Source: Mesorhizobium sp. B2-7-2 (GTDB taxonomy: Bacteria; Pseudomonadota; Alphaproteobacteria; Rhizobiales; Rhizobiaceae). Taken from it: a DNA stretch of 64,000 nt. The notes below the pieces were generated by a model. That model had not been told where the DNA came from. It made no database searches and was given only the letters and a program-made list of their open reading frames with translations. The stretch spans positions 101,191-165,190 of the forward strand of contig NZ_VFTZ01000015.1 in the NCBI RefSeq assembly GCF_006440775.1, read 5' to 3'. Both the position numbers and the translations under genes were made by a program. This document shows, piece after piece, positions 1-8,658 of this stretch (the stretch's first letter is position 1; the number at the start of each line of letters is the position of its first letter).

Positions 1-1041
1 CGTCTCGGCGAGATCGACGGGACCGGTCTGTTCCGAGGAGTAGCCGGCCTCCAGGCGCGAGATCATCAGGATGGCGTTGAACGTCTTGATGAGCTGGTCG
101 GACTCCGCGATCGTGCCCTCGAGCGCCTCGCGGTACTCCTCCGTCTTGTGCCTGCCGGCGAGCGTCGCCTCGGCGCGGTTGCGCAGCCTGGTCAGCGGCG
201 TCTTCAGATCATGGGCGATGTTGTCGGAGACCTGCTTCAGCCCCTCGTTCAACATGGCGATCCTGGCCAGCATCGAATTGAGGTTTTCCGAAAGGCGGTC
301 GAATTCGTCGCCGGCGCCGGTGACCGGCAGCCGTCCGGACAAATCGCCCCCCATGATGCGGCGGCTGGCGTCCGAGACGCTGTCGATGCGCTTCAGCGCG
401 GCGCGCCCGACAAAGAACCAGATCAGGATGCCGCCAAGACCCATCATACCGAGCGCCAGGGTCAGCGCGCGGCTGATAACGGCGCGGAAGCGCTCGGGCT
501 CGCCGAGGTCGCGGCCGACCAGCATGATCATCTGGTTGGGCAGCCTCAGCACCAGCGCGATGGCGTTGTGGCCCTTTTCCCCTGTCGACTGAGGAATGTT
601 GGCGCTGTCGCCGGCTTGGGGCGCGGACTGGTCCGAACCGCCGCTGCGCAGCCGATCGAGCTCGCCCTCGCCAAAGCGCTGGTAGGAAAACGGGTCCGTC
701 GTCCAGCCCTCGGTCTCGATGACCCCGGGCTCCAGGCTCTGCACATTGCCGGTCAGGATCTGGCCGTTGGCGTCGGCGATCAGATAGAGATTGGCGCCGG
801 GCTGGCGCGAGCGGGCTTCGACGACGCGCACCAGCACCGGCAGGCCGCCGCGCTGATAGGCGCGGGCCAGGCCCAGCACCTCGTCGTTTATGGTCTCCTG
901 CGTCTGCGCGGTCAGCATGCGCGCCGAGAGCGACGTCATGTAAAGGACGAGCAGCACCGCGCAGAGCGCGAAAAGCAGAAGATAAAGCGCCGAAAGCCGG
1001 GCCGCCGTCGTCTTCATGATGGCCGGCAGGGATAACGCCAT
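1..1041 (-). CDS. sensor histidine kinase, partial (runs off left edge)
   Basis: This is the membrane sensor kinase of a two-component system; it would phosphorylate the response regulator encoded just upstream. Translation gives an N-terminal membrane segment (ALYLLLFALCAVLLVLY), a periplasmic region of about 130 residues, a second membrane helix (LALGMMGLGGILIWFFVG), a HAMP linker, and an H-box with the phospho-accepting His in DNIAHDLKTPLTRLRNR. The ATP-binding domain is cut off by the window. The start at 1041 lies 9 bp after the regulator's stop; an in-frame ATG at 1017 is the alternative. In rhizobia this pair lies between degP and glnE, so glnE may follow outside the window. Confidence 0.9.
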   Translation of the reverse strand, partial: MALSLPAIMKTTAARLSALYLLLFALCAVLLVLYMTSLSARMLTAQTQETINDEVLGLARAYQRGGLPVLVRVVEARSRQPGANLYLIADANGQILTGNVQSLEPGVIETEGWTTDPFSYQRFGEGELDRLRSGGSDQSAPQAGDSANIPQSTGEKGHNAIALVLRLPNQMIMLVGRDLGEPERFRAVISRALTLALGMMGLGGILIWFFVGRAALKRIDSVSDASRRIMGGDLSGRLPVTGAGDEFDRLSENLNSMLARIAMLNEGLKQVSDNIAHDLKTPLTRLRNRAEATLAGRHKTEEYREALEGTIAESDQLIKTFNAILMISRLEAGYSSEQTGPVDLAET

Positions 1042-1049
1042 AACGGGTT

Positions 1050-1724
1050 CTAGCCGCCCTTCAGCATGTAGCCGGCGCCGCGGATCGTGTGCAGGATCGG
1101 CTTGTCGAAGCCCTTTTCGATCTTGCCGCGCAGTCGCGAGACGTGGACGTCGATGACGTTGGTCTGCGGATCGAAATGATAGTCCCAGACATTTTCCAGA
1201 AGCATGGTGCGCGTCACCACCCGGCCGGCATGGCGCATTAGATATTCGAGCAGGCGGAACTCGCGCGGCTGCAGCGTGATCTCGCGGCCGGCGCGCTTGA
1301 CCGAATGCGACAGCCGGTCGAGCTCGAGATCGCCGACGCGGTAGACCGTCTCGGACTCGCGCGCGCTGGCGCGGCGGTTCAGCACCTCGACGCGGGCGAG
1401 CAATTCGGAAAAGGCGTAGGGTTTGGTGAGGTAATCGTCGCCGCCGGCGCGTAAGCCCGTGACCCGGTCGTCGACCTCGCCCAGCGCCGAAAGGATCAGC
1501 ACCGGCGTGGTGTTGCCGCGCGAGCGAAGCGCGGCGATCACCGACAGGCCGTCGCGGCGCGGCATCAGGCGGTCGACCACCATCACGTCATAGTCGCCGG
1601 CATCGGCGAGCGCGAAGCCGGTCTCGCCGTCGCCAGCGACATGGGCGGTGTGGCCCGCTTCGGCAAAGGCTTTCTGCAAGTAGTCCGCCGCCTCGCGATC
1701 GTCTTCCATGACGAGAATCTTCAT
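1050..1724 (-). CDS. OmpR/PhoB-family response regulator
   Basis: This is a two-component DNA-binding regulator of 224 residues. The N-terminal receiver domain has the acidic pocket (MEDD), the phospho-acceptor Asp in VVDRLMPRRDG and the conserved Lys in YLTKPY. The C-terminal half is a winged helix with the typical LQPREFRLLEYL and VDVHVSRLRGKI segments. The start at 1724 (MKILVMEDD) is preferred over an upstream ATG at 1769, because the receiver fold begins there. It is followed by its kinase with an 8-bp gap and preceded by degP, so a role in envelope or protein-folding stress is a reasonable inference. The regulon cannot be read from the sequence. Confidence 0.93.
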   Translation of the reverse strand: MKILVMEDDREAADYLQKAFAEAGHTAHVAGDGETGFALADAGDYDVMVVDRLMPRRDGLSVIAALRSRGNTTPVLILSALGEVDDRVTGLRAGGDDYLTKPYAFSELLARVEVLNRRASARESETVYRVGDLELDRLSHSVKRAGREITLQPREFRLLEYLMRHAGRVVTRTMLLENVWDYHFDPQTNVIDVHVSRLRGKIEKGFDKPILHTIRGAGYMLKGG

Positions 1725-1792
1725 GGGACCGTTATACGCGATTTCACTGGAAGGTTGAGGGGCAGCCATATCGTGTTGCCTTCAAGTTAAAA

Positions 1793-1822
1793 CGGCAGCG
1801 GGTGATGGGAAACCCGCTGCCG
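1793..1822 (-). terminator. rho-independent terminator of degP
   Basis: An 11-bp perfect stem (CGGCAGCGGGT / ACCCGCTGCCG) has an 8-nt loop. Read on the minus strand it is followed by TTTTAAC. It lies about 100 bp past the degP stop, so degP can be transcribed apart from the downstream two-component genes. A second imperfect hairpin, at 1868-1909, is in the same gap. Confidence 0.75.
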
Positions 1823-1923
1823 CCAGGAGCGAAACACGGTGACTGACTTACGTGCTCGGCCCCATGTTTCCCCACGGCGGCTCGGGGGTGTTGATACCGC
1901 CATGGGGAAGCTGAAAGTCGATG

Positions 1924-3474
1924 TCAGCCCTTGCCGACCGGCAGCGCCACGAAGCGGTTCGAGTCGTCGCGGGTGATCTGCATCAGCACGGCCTTGCGGC
2001 CGGCCTTGGCGGCATCCGTCATCGCCTTGGACACGTCGTCGGTGGTGTTCACGTCGTTCGAATTGATCGAGGTGATGACGTCGCCGGGCTGGATGCCGCG
2101 GTCGGCCGCGTCGCTGTCGGGATCGACGTCGGTGACCACGAGGCCCTTGCCTTTTTCCGCCTTGGTGACGGTCAGGCCGAGATCGGCAAGCGTGTCGGCC
2201 TTGGCCGCCGGCGCCGACTGCTTGTTGCTGTCGTCGTTCGAGGCCTGCTTGTCGCTTGCCGGCAGCGTGCCGAGATCGACCTTGACCGTCTCGTCCTTGC
2301 CATTGCGCCAGACGGTGACGTCGACCGATTTGCCCGGCGCGAATGCACCGATCATGCGGGCAAGTTCCTTGGGCGAGGCGACATCCTTGCCGTCGATCTG
2401 GGTGATGACGTCACCAGCGACGATACCCGCCTTCTTGCCCGGCCCGCCATCCTGGGCGCTTGAGACCAGCGCGCCCTTGTCCGACTTCAGGCCGAGCGAC
2501 TCGGCGATATCGGAGGTGACCGGCTGGATCTCGACGCCGAGCCAGCCGCGCTGGACCGAGCCGCTCTTCATCAGGTCCTGGACGACCTGCTTGGCGGTCG
2601 AGGCCGGGATGTCGAAGGCAATGCCGACGCTGCCGCCCGACGGCGAGAAGATGGCGGTGTTGATGCCGATCACCTGGCCGTTGAGGTTGAAGGTCGGGCC
2701 GCCCGAATTGCCGCGGTTGACCGAAGCGTCGATTTGGATGAAGTCGTCATAGGGGCCGGCGCCGATGTCGCGGCCGCGGGCCGAGACGATGCCGGCGGTC
2801 ACCGTGCCACCAAGGCCGAAGGGATTGCCGACGGCGACCACCCAGTCGCCGATGCGGATCTTGGAATCGTCGGCGAAGTCGACATAGGTGAATTTGTTGC
2901 CGCCGCCATCGACCTTGAGCACGGCGAGATCGGTGCGCGGATCGGTGCCGATCAGCTTGGCGTCGAGTTCCTTGCCGTCATTGGTGACGACGCTGAAATC
3001 CGAGCCTTCCGAGACGACGTGGTTGTTGGTGACGAGATAGCCGTCCTCGGAGATGAAGAAGCCCGAGCCCTGAGCGATCGGACGCGGCTGGCCATTGCCA
3101 TGGTTGCGGTGGTCGAAGCGGCGCATGCCGAACTGGCCACCCTGGTCGCCGAAGCCACGGAATTCCTTGAAGAAGCGGCGCAGCTGCGGATTGTCGGGCA
3201 GGTTGTCGAAACCGTCCTGATCGTCGGAACCATCGTCGGCCGTCGGCTGGATCTTGGCCTTGACCTTCACGCTGACGACCGCCGGCGAGACATGCTCGAC
3301 GACATCGGCGAAGCTCGGCACCTGCGGGGCTTCGACGCGCACGGCATCGGCCAGCACGGGGGCGGTGCCGGTGGCAAGCGCGCCCGTGCCGACCGCGCCG
3401 ATAACGGCCAGGGACGCTGCAGCCGCCATCAGGCGCTTTCGGGTGGATGCAAATGAATTGGGGGCATTATTCAT
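1924..3474 (-). CDS. degP: periplasmic serine protease DegP/HtrA (Do family)
   Basis: This is a trypsin-like periplasmic protease and chaperone that degrades or refolds damaged envelope proteins. The 516-residue protein starts with a basic, hydrophobic signal sequence (cleavage probably near residue 43). The catalytic triad is visible: His152 in TNNHVV, Asp182 in RTDLAVLKV and Ser257 in GNSGGP. Two PDZ domains follow, at about residues 300-390 and 420-510, each with the GxxxGDVIT-type carboxylate loop. The Gln- and Gly-rich loop between strands is long, as in other Do proteases. It is followed by a terminator and then a two-component pair, the rhizobial degP arrangement. Length and motifs are typical of the family. 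Confidence 0.97.
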   Translation of the reverse strand: MNNAPNSFASTRKRLMAAAASLAVIGAVGTGALATGTAPVLADAVRVEAPQVPSFADVVEHVSPAVVSVKVKAKIQPTADDGSDDQDGFDNLPDNPQLRRFFKEFRGFGDQGGQFGMRRFDHRNHGNGQPRPIAQGSGFFISEDGYLVTNNHVVSEGSDFSVVTNDGKELDAKLIGTDPRTDLAVLKVDGGGNKFTYVDFADDSKIRIGDWVVAVGNPFGLGGTVTAGIVSARGRDIGAGPYDDFIQIDASVNRGNSGGPTFNLNGQVIGINTAIFSPSGGSVGIAFDIPASTAKQVVQDLMKSGSVQRGWLGVEIQPVTSDIAESLGLKSDKGALVSSAQDGGPGKKAGIVAGDVITQIDGKDVASPKELARMIGAFAPGKSVDVTVWRNGKDETVKVDLGTLPASDKQASNDDSNKQSAPAAKADTLADLGLTVTKAEKGKGLVVTDVDPDSDAADRGIQPGDVITSINSNDVNTTDDVSKAMTDAAKAGRKAVLMQITRDDSNRFVALPVGKG

Positions 3475-3644
3475 GGGGTTTCCTATCCTCTATCGACGTG
3501 GATGCACTCAGGCGAAGCATCCTCGGGCAAGAGGATTAGAGAGCCGCACATTACGGCGCCATTTCCGGTACATGAAAGTTTTGTAATGTTGGGGATCGGC
3601 GACGATGACCGCAGGCATGCCGCGCTTCGAAGGCTTGGCGGAAA

Positions 3645-3860
3645 CACCCGAGACTTCGTCATTCCAGGGTGAAGCAGGAGCGAAGCTCCGTCGCGAAGAT
3701 CCTGGAACCCATGCCGTTACCTCGCGCTAGGGTTGCAGCAGAGCAGAAATTCTGGACGGCCGCGACGCTTCGAAGTCACGGAATGGATCCTCGGGTCTGC
3801 GCGCGTCGCTTCGCTCCTTGCTTCGCCCGTGGATGACGACGACACAGGGGTCTCGGCCAA
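3645..3860. repeat. dispersed intergenic palindromic repeat, copy A
   Basis: This fills most of the 407-bp gap between degP and cycL. It carries CGTCATTCCAGGG, a GAAGC..GAGCGAAGCTCC palindrome and two CCTGGAACCCATGCCGTTAC or GGAATGGATCCTCGGGTCTG type segments. The same mosaic recurs at about 21240-21430 and 50500-50730. It has no coding potential and looks like a multicopy intergenic element of the genus. Confidence 0.75.
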
Positions 3861-3881
3861 CTCCGAGGTCCGCAATTCATG

Positions 3882-4346
3882 TTAGTCGCTAAGCAGCTTA
3901 TCCAGCGTCGCCTGTTCCTCGACGCTGAGAACGCTGTCCGATGCCGGGCGGCGCGAGCGGCTGCCCAGCACAATGAACAGGCCGCCGGCCAGAAGCAGAA
4001 GCACCGGCGTGCCCCACAAAAGCGCGTTGCGCAGGTTGAAGCGCGGTTTTAGCAGAACGAACTCGCCATAGCGCGAGACGATATAGTCCATTACCTGCTG
4101 GTCTGTATCCCCGGCGACGAGGCGCTGGCGCACGAGGACTCGCAGGTCGCGAGCAAGATCGGCGTCGGATTCGTCGATCGACTGGTTCTGGCAGACCATG
4201 CAGCGCAGGCCTTCCGACAGCGCACGCGCCCTCGCCTCCAGCGCCGGGTCCTGCAACACCTCGTCAGGCTTCACCGCCTGTGCGGCGCCGGCGAAGAACA
4301 GCGCCAGCAGCAGGATCAGCGAGGCGAGTGAAAATCTTGCCTTCAT
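3882..4346 (-). CDS. cycL: cytochrome c-type biogenesis protein CcmH/CycL
   Basis: This 154-residue protein is part of the System I cytochrome c maturation machinery; it helps reduce the apocytochrome CXXC thiols before haem attachment. An N-terminal signal peptide ending AGAAQA is followed by the periplasmic domain with the conserved thiol pair Cys49-x-x-Cys52 in LRCMVCQNQSI. A C-terminal membrane helix (LLWGTPVLLLLAGGLFIVLG) follows. The start at 4346 overlaps the end of cycK by 4 bp (ATGA), indicating translational coupling. It is the last gene of the cycHJKL operon. The longer reading frame up to 4487 is antisense-free overlap with cycK and was not used. Confidence 0.96.
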   Translation of the reverse strand: MKARFSLASLILLLALFFAGAAQAVKPDEVLQDPALEARARALSEGLRCMVCQNQSIDESDADLARDLRVLVRQRLVAGDTDQQVMDYIVSRYGEFVLLKPRFNLRNALLWGTPVLLLLAGGLFIVLGSRSRRPASDSVLSVEEQATLDKLLSD

Positions 4347-6328
4347 GGCAAGGCCGCTGCCGCTACTGCAGGCTTGCGCCGCTTTGCCGGCGCGCCGACG
4401 CGCAGGCGGCGGTCGAGCAGCGACATGGCGGCACCCGCCATCATCACCAGGCCGCCGCCCCAGATCAGCGTCACCAGCGGCTTCCACCAGAGGCGCACGA
4501 CGACGGAGCCGTCCTTGTTCTCGTCGCCGAGCGACAGATAAAGCTGGCTCAAGCCGATCGTCCTGATGCCGGACTCCGTCGTCATCGTCTGGCGCACCGG
4601 GTAGAAACGTTTTGCGGAGGCGATCGCGCCATCGGCGTTGCCGTCGGCGCCCATAAGCATGAAGCGGCCGCGATCCTCGGTGAAATTCGGACCCTTTTGC
4701 GGGAAGAGCCCTTCGAAGCGCAGCGTATGGCCGGAGAGTTCCACCGTCTCGCCGGGATGCATGCTGAGGATTTTCTCCGTGCCGAAGCAGAGCGTGCCGA
4801 CGATGCCGAGCAAAGTCAGCCCGAGGCCGAGATGGGCCAATGCCGTGCCGAAGACGGAGCGCGGCAGGCCGGCGAAGCGGCGAAGCATGGCGGCCGGCGC
4901 CACGGAGCCGAAGCCGGATTTGACGGCAAGGTCGGTCAGCGCGCCGGCGACCAGCCAGACGGCAAGACCGACGCCGAGCGCTGCGAAGACCGAGGCGCCG
5001 TCGATGAACAGGCCGGTGACGAGCATCGCGGCGATCGCCACGGCCAAGGCCGCCATCAGGCGCTGCGAGGCGGCAATGATGTCGCCGCGCTTCCAGGCGA
5101 GCAAGGGGCCGAACGGCACGATCGCCAGCAACGGCAGCATCAGCGGTCCGAAGGTCAGGTCGAAGAACGGTGCGCCGACCGAGATCTTGCCTCCGGTCAG
5201 CGCCTCCAGCGCCAGCGGGTAAAGCGTGCCGACCAGCACCGTTGCCGTGGCGGTGGTGAGAAAGAGATTGTTCAGCACCAGCGCGCCCTCACGCGAGATA
5301 GGATGGAACAGGCCGCCCGCCGTCAGCCGCGAGGCGCGCAGCGCAAACAGCGCCAGCGAGCCGCCGATGAACAGCGTCAGGATGCACAGGATGAAGACGC
5401 CGCGCGCCGGATCGGTGGCGAAGGCGTGCACGGAGGTGAGCACGCCGGAACGCACCAGGAAGGTGCCGAGCAGCGACAGCGAGAACGTCAGGATGGCCAA
5501 GAGCAGTGTCCAGATCTTCAGCGCCGAGCGTTTCTCCATGACGATGGCCGAATGGAGCAGCGCGGTGCCGGCGAGCCAGGGCATGAAGGAAGCGTTCTCG
5601 ACCGGATCCCAGAACCAGAAGCCACCCCAGCCGAGCTCGTAATAAGCCCAATAGGAACCCATGGCGATGCCGCCGGTCAAAAACATCCAGGCGACCAGCG
5701 TCCAGGGCCGCACCCAGCGTGCCCAGGAGGCGTCGATACGCCCTTCGATCAACGCCGCGACCGAGAAAGAGAAGCAGATCGAGAAGCCGACATAGCCGAG
5801 GTAAAGCATCGGCGGGTGGATGGCGAGGCCGAGGTCCTGCAGGATCGGATTGAGGTCGCGGCCTTCGATCGGCGCCGGATTGAGGCGGATGAACGGGTTG
5901 GATGTCGCCAGGATGAACAGGAAGAAGGCGGCGCCGATCATACCCTGCACGGCCAGCACGTTGGCCTTGAGCGTCGACGGCAGATTGTTGCCGAAGACTG
6001 CGACGAGCGCGCCGAAGAAGGTCAGGATCAGCACCCAAAGCAGCATCGAGCCTTCGTGGTTGCCCCAAGTGCCGGTGATCTTGTAGATCATCGGCTGCAG
6101 CGAATGGGAATTCTCCCACACGCTCGCCACCGAGAAGTCCGAGCCGGCATAGGCGCTCGCAAGGGCGGCGAAGGACAATGCGGTCAACGCGAAGCCGGTG
6201 ACCGTGACCGGACCGCCGACCGCCATCAGCCGCTGGTTGCCGGTGCGGGCGCCGACGAGCGGCACCAGCATCTGCACCAGCGACAGCGCGAAGGCGAGCA
6301 CAAGCGCGAAATGTCCGGTCTCGACCAT
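4343..6328 (-). CDS. cycK: haem lyase subunit CcmF/CycK
   Basis: This is a polytopic inner-membrane protein of 661 residues that ligates haem to apocytochrome c, working with CcmH and CcmI. About 14 hydrophobic helices are present. The signature tryptophan-rich WWD motif is seen as GWGGFWFWDPVENASFMPW, and the conserved GTWGNHEGSM and HPPMLYLGYVG segments place it firmly in CcmF. The C-terminal third carries the periplasmic SGHTLRFEG region. It lies between cycJ (65-bp gap) and cycL (ATGA overlap). A very long open frame on the opposite strand is a GC-rich shadow. Confidence 0.97.
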   Translation of the reverse strand: MVETGHFALVLAFALSLVQMLVPLVGARTGNQRLMAVGGPVTVTGFALTALSFAALASAYAGSDFSVASVWENSHSLQPMIYKITGTWGNHEGSMLLWVLILTFFGALVAVFGNNLPSTLKANVLAVQGMIGAAFFLFILATSNPFIRLNPAPIEGRDLNPILQDLGLAIHPPMLYLGYVGFSICFSFSVAALIEGRIDASWARWVRPWTLVAWMFLTGGIAMGSYWAYYELGWGGFWFWDPVENASFMPWLAGTALLHSAIVMEKRSALKIWTLLLAILTFSLSLLGTFLVRSGVLTSVHAFATDPARGVFILCILTLFIGGSLALFALRASRLTAGGLFHPISREGALVLNNLFLTTATATVLVGTLYPLALEALTGGKISVGAPFFDLTFGPLMLPLLAIVPFGPLLAWKRGDIIAASQRLMAALAVAIAAMLVTGLFIDGASVFAALGVGLAVWLVAGALTDLAVKSGFGSVAPAAMLRRFAGLPRSVFGTALAHLGLGLTLLGIVGTLCFGTEKILSMHPGETVELSGHTLRFEGLFPQKGPNFTEDRGRFMLMGADGNADGAIASAKRFYPVRQTMTTESGIRTIGLSQLYLSLGDENKDGSVVVRLWWKPLVTLIWGGGLVMMAGAAMSLLDRRLRVGAPAKRRKPAVAAAALP

Positions 6329-6393
6329 TGGTTACCTGTTCTCCCGCAGGTTCTGATCGCAAAACCGCATGGCACTTTTGCGGAACCTGCTCA

Positions 6394-6834
6394 TCAGTTC
6401 GTGCTTTCCTGCCAGACACCCTTGGCCTTCAGGCCGTCGGCGACTTCCTTGGGCATGTAGCGCTCGTCATGCTTGGCCAGCACGCTGTCGGCGACGAAGA
6501 CGCCGTCCGGGCCGAAAGCGCCCTCCGTGATGACGCCCTGCTCCTCGCGGAACAGGTCGGGCAGGATGCCGGTATAGGTGACCTTGACCGATTTCTGCTT
6601 GTCGGTGACCGAGAAGGCGACGGTTGCGCCCTGCCCGCGCATGATGGTGCCCTTCTCGACGAGACCGCCGAGCCGAATGCGCTGGCCGGGCGGCACGCTT
6701 GCCGTGGCGAGATCGGCCGGCATGTAGAAATAGGAGGCCTTCTGTCCCAGCGCATAGAAGGTGAGGCCGGCAGCGGCACCGAGGAAAGCCAGCCCCGCCA
6801 GGATCACCGACAATCGCTTCTGCTTGCGCGTCAT
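6394..6834 (-). CDS. cycJ: haem chaperone CcmE/CycJ
   Basis: CcmE carries haem covalently in the periplasm and hands it to the CcmF/H haem lyase. The 146-residue protein has one N-terminal membrane anchor and an OB-fold domain. The haem-binding His122 lies in KHDERYMP, with the conserved Tyr126 four residues on. It starts 4 bp after the end of cycH and precedes cycK, the standard cycHJKL order. Family length and motif are normal. Confidence 0.97.
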   Translation of the reverse strand: MTRKQKRLSVILAGLAFLGAAAGLTFYALGQKASYFYMPADLATASVPPGQRIRLGGLVEKGTIMRGQGATVAFSVTDKQKSVKVTYTGILPDLFREEQGVITEGAFGPDGVFVADSVLAKHDERYMPKEVADGLKAKGVWQESTN

Positions 6835-6838
6835 TGCC

Positions 6839-7972
6839 TTACTCCGTCGCCGTCACGCCGAGCGAGGCGGCGAAGGCGGTGAATTTCCTGGCCTGTTCAC
6901 TGTCCGCGCCAAAGGCGGCGACAGCGCGGCCGAGCGCACTGCGCGCCTGGTCGGCCTTGCCAAGCACGACATAGGAACGGATGAGCCGCATCCATCCTTC
7001 CTCGTCGCGGGGATTCTGCTTCAATTTGTCGTCGAGACCGGCGACCATGGTCTCGATCATCGCCTGCCGGTCCTGCGGCGACATCTGCTGCGCAGCTTCC
7101 GCCTGCTGCGCGTCCGGGCCATTGGCCGGCGCATCGGCGACAGCCGGGCCGCCCGCCTCGGCAAGCGCCTGCCGGACGGCGCTGCGCCAGGGCGAATCCG
7201 GCGCGAGCTGGCCGAGCATCTTTTGCCAGGCGGCGACGGCATCGGCCTTCTTGCCTTCCTGTGCCAGGCCCACCGCCAGATAGAAATTCGCCTTGGCGTT
7301 GGCCGGATCGAGCTTCAGGGCCGCCTCGAAGGCTTTTTGGGCGTCGGCCGAAACGATGCCGCCGGCCGCGCTGGCGATCGCTTCGCCGAGACCCGACTGG
7401 CGCACGGCGCTGTCGCCGTCGAGGCGGATGGCGTTGCGATAGGCGGTCACGGCGTCGGGAAAACGCTGCAGCCGAAGATAGATCGGCGCCAGCACGTCCC
7501 AGCCCTTGCCGTCCGAAGGATTGGCGGCGAGATGGGCTTCGGCGCGGGCGACCAGCTCGTCGACCGAGGCATCGGCCGGGTTCTTGGCCAGACGTTCGGC
7601 CAGCGGCTGCGAAGGCAGATCGGGAGAGCCGAGCATTCCGTAGAGCCCCCAGCTCAGCAGGGGAACCGCTAGCACGGCTATGCTGGCGACCCACCTGGCG
7701 CTGCGCGCAGGCTTGAGTATTGCCGCCTCCGGCTGCACGGCCGCGCCCAGGCGCAGGATGCGCCGGCCGATCTCGGCACGCGCCTCCTCGGCCTCCCCGG
7801 GCTGGATCAGGCCGCGCGCCATGTCGCGGTCGAGCTCGGACAGCTGGTCGCGATAGACTTCGAGATCGTGATCGCCGGCCGGCGACGCGCCTTTCATGCC
7901 GCCGGTAAGCGGCAACAGCACGGCCAGGCTGGCGCCCAGCGTGAGGATTGCGGCTATGACCCAGAACAGCAT
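6839..7972 (-). CDS. cycH: cytochrome c biogenesis TPR protein CcmI/CycH
   Basis: CcmI is the apocytochrome c chaperone of System I; it binds the C-termini of apocytochromes through TPR repeats. The chosen start (MLFWVIAAILTLGA) gives 377 residues with two N-terminal membrane helices separated by a cytoplasmic loop (EVYRDQLSELDRDMARG, typical of the family). A periplasmic part with several TPR units follows at about residues 130-370. An ATG 39 bp upstream is less likely because it would precede the first helix with a polar extension. First gene of the cycHJKL set. Confidence 0.95.
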   Translation of the reverse strand: MLFWVIAAILTLGASLAVLLPLTGGMKGASPAGDHDLEVYRDQLSELDRDMARGLIQPGEAEEARAEIGRRILRLGAAVQPEAAILKPARSARWVASIAVLAVPLLSWGLYGMLGSPDLPSQPLAERLAKNPADASVDELVARAEAHLAANPSDGKGWDVLAPIYLRLQRFPDAVTAYRNAIRLDGDSAVRQSGLGEAIASAAGGIVSADAQKAFEAALKLDPANAKANFYLAVGLAQEGKKADAVAAWQKMLGQLAPDSPWRSAVRQALAEAGGPAVADAPANGPDAQQAEAAQQMSPQDRQAMIETMVAGLDDKLKQNPRDEEGWMRLIRSYVVLGKADQARSALGRAVAAFGADSEQARKFTAFAASLGVTATE

Positions 7973-8101
7973 GGCCCTTCCAATAAAGGCAGAGCCGTGC
8001 CCTGCCAACACGGACGTACTGCGACGCTTTGACGGCAGACGCGCCGTCCGACCTTGATCGAGGTCAATCCGACCGAATAACCGGGCCGGCCGGGTTCCTT
8101 T

Positions 8102-8539
8102 CTAGGTCAGCGGCGTCCAGCTGCCGTCGGCATTGCGGCAGGCAGTGCCGCGCGCGGTGACACCCGCGCCGCTCGTATAGACGGTGTGGGTGTACTGGCG
8201 GCAATCCTGCGAGCCGACCCTGTAAGGCTGGGCAGCAACGACCTCGCCATAATGCGAGGAGTTGTCGCTCTTCCACGTCACCTTCTGGCCGCTGGTGTTG
8301 TATTCCAGCGCCTTATACTCCGCTTCCAGGCCCTTGCGCTTTTCGGCATCGCTGAGGCCCGAGCCGACGGACCCGCCGATAAGCCCGCCATTCATGGCCG
8401 AGACGATGCCGGTCGAGACCTTGCCGCCGGCGGGCGGCGTGGAAACAGGTGTGACCGCAGAGCTTGGCCCGCCCCTGTCCAGCGTCGTGCAGCCGGAAAC
8501 GGCAAGCAGGGCGGAAACGAGCACGACGCGGATCTTCAT
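8102..8539 (-). CDS. RT0821/Lpp0805-type surface lipoprotein
   Basis: This is a small outer-membrane lipoprotein candidate of 145 residues. The signal sequence MKIRVVLVSALLAVSGC ends in a lipobox (VSGC). A Gly-rich membrane-interacting stretch follows (MNGGLIGGSVGSGL, a glycine-zipper-like segment). The C-terminal domain holds the conserved Cys residues and the WK..H.GEV..QPY pattern of the RT0821/Lpp0805 family (related to 17-kDa surface antigens). The function is unknown beyond an envelope location. It sits between feuQ and cycH. The upstream in-frame ATG at 8662 would bury the signal peptide and was rejected. Confidence 0.85.
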   Translation of the reverse strand: MKIRVVLVSALLAVSGCTTLDRGGPSSAVTPVSTPPAGGKVSTGIVSAMNGGLIGGSVGSGLSDAEKRKGLEAEYKALEYNTSGQKVTWKSDNSSHYGEVVAAQPYRVGSQDCRQYTHTVYTSGAGVTARGTACRNADGSWTPLT

Positions 8540-8658
8540 GCCAATAACCGGTTCTCTTGAGCGGGGGGCCGCGTCATCGGGGAGGATGTCGAGCCCATAG
8601 TGTTGATATTTGTCGGAAATTTGGCCGTCGGCCGCTGCTCGCAAATCGATAAAAAACA

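Noticed and set aside
4280..6460. 726-codon open frame antisense to cycK
   Set aside because: Composition is Arg/Gln/Glu-rich with no domain, the usual shadow of a GC-rich gene. CcmF motifs are on the minus strand.
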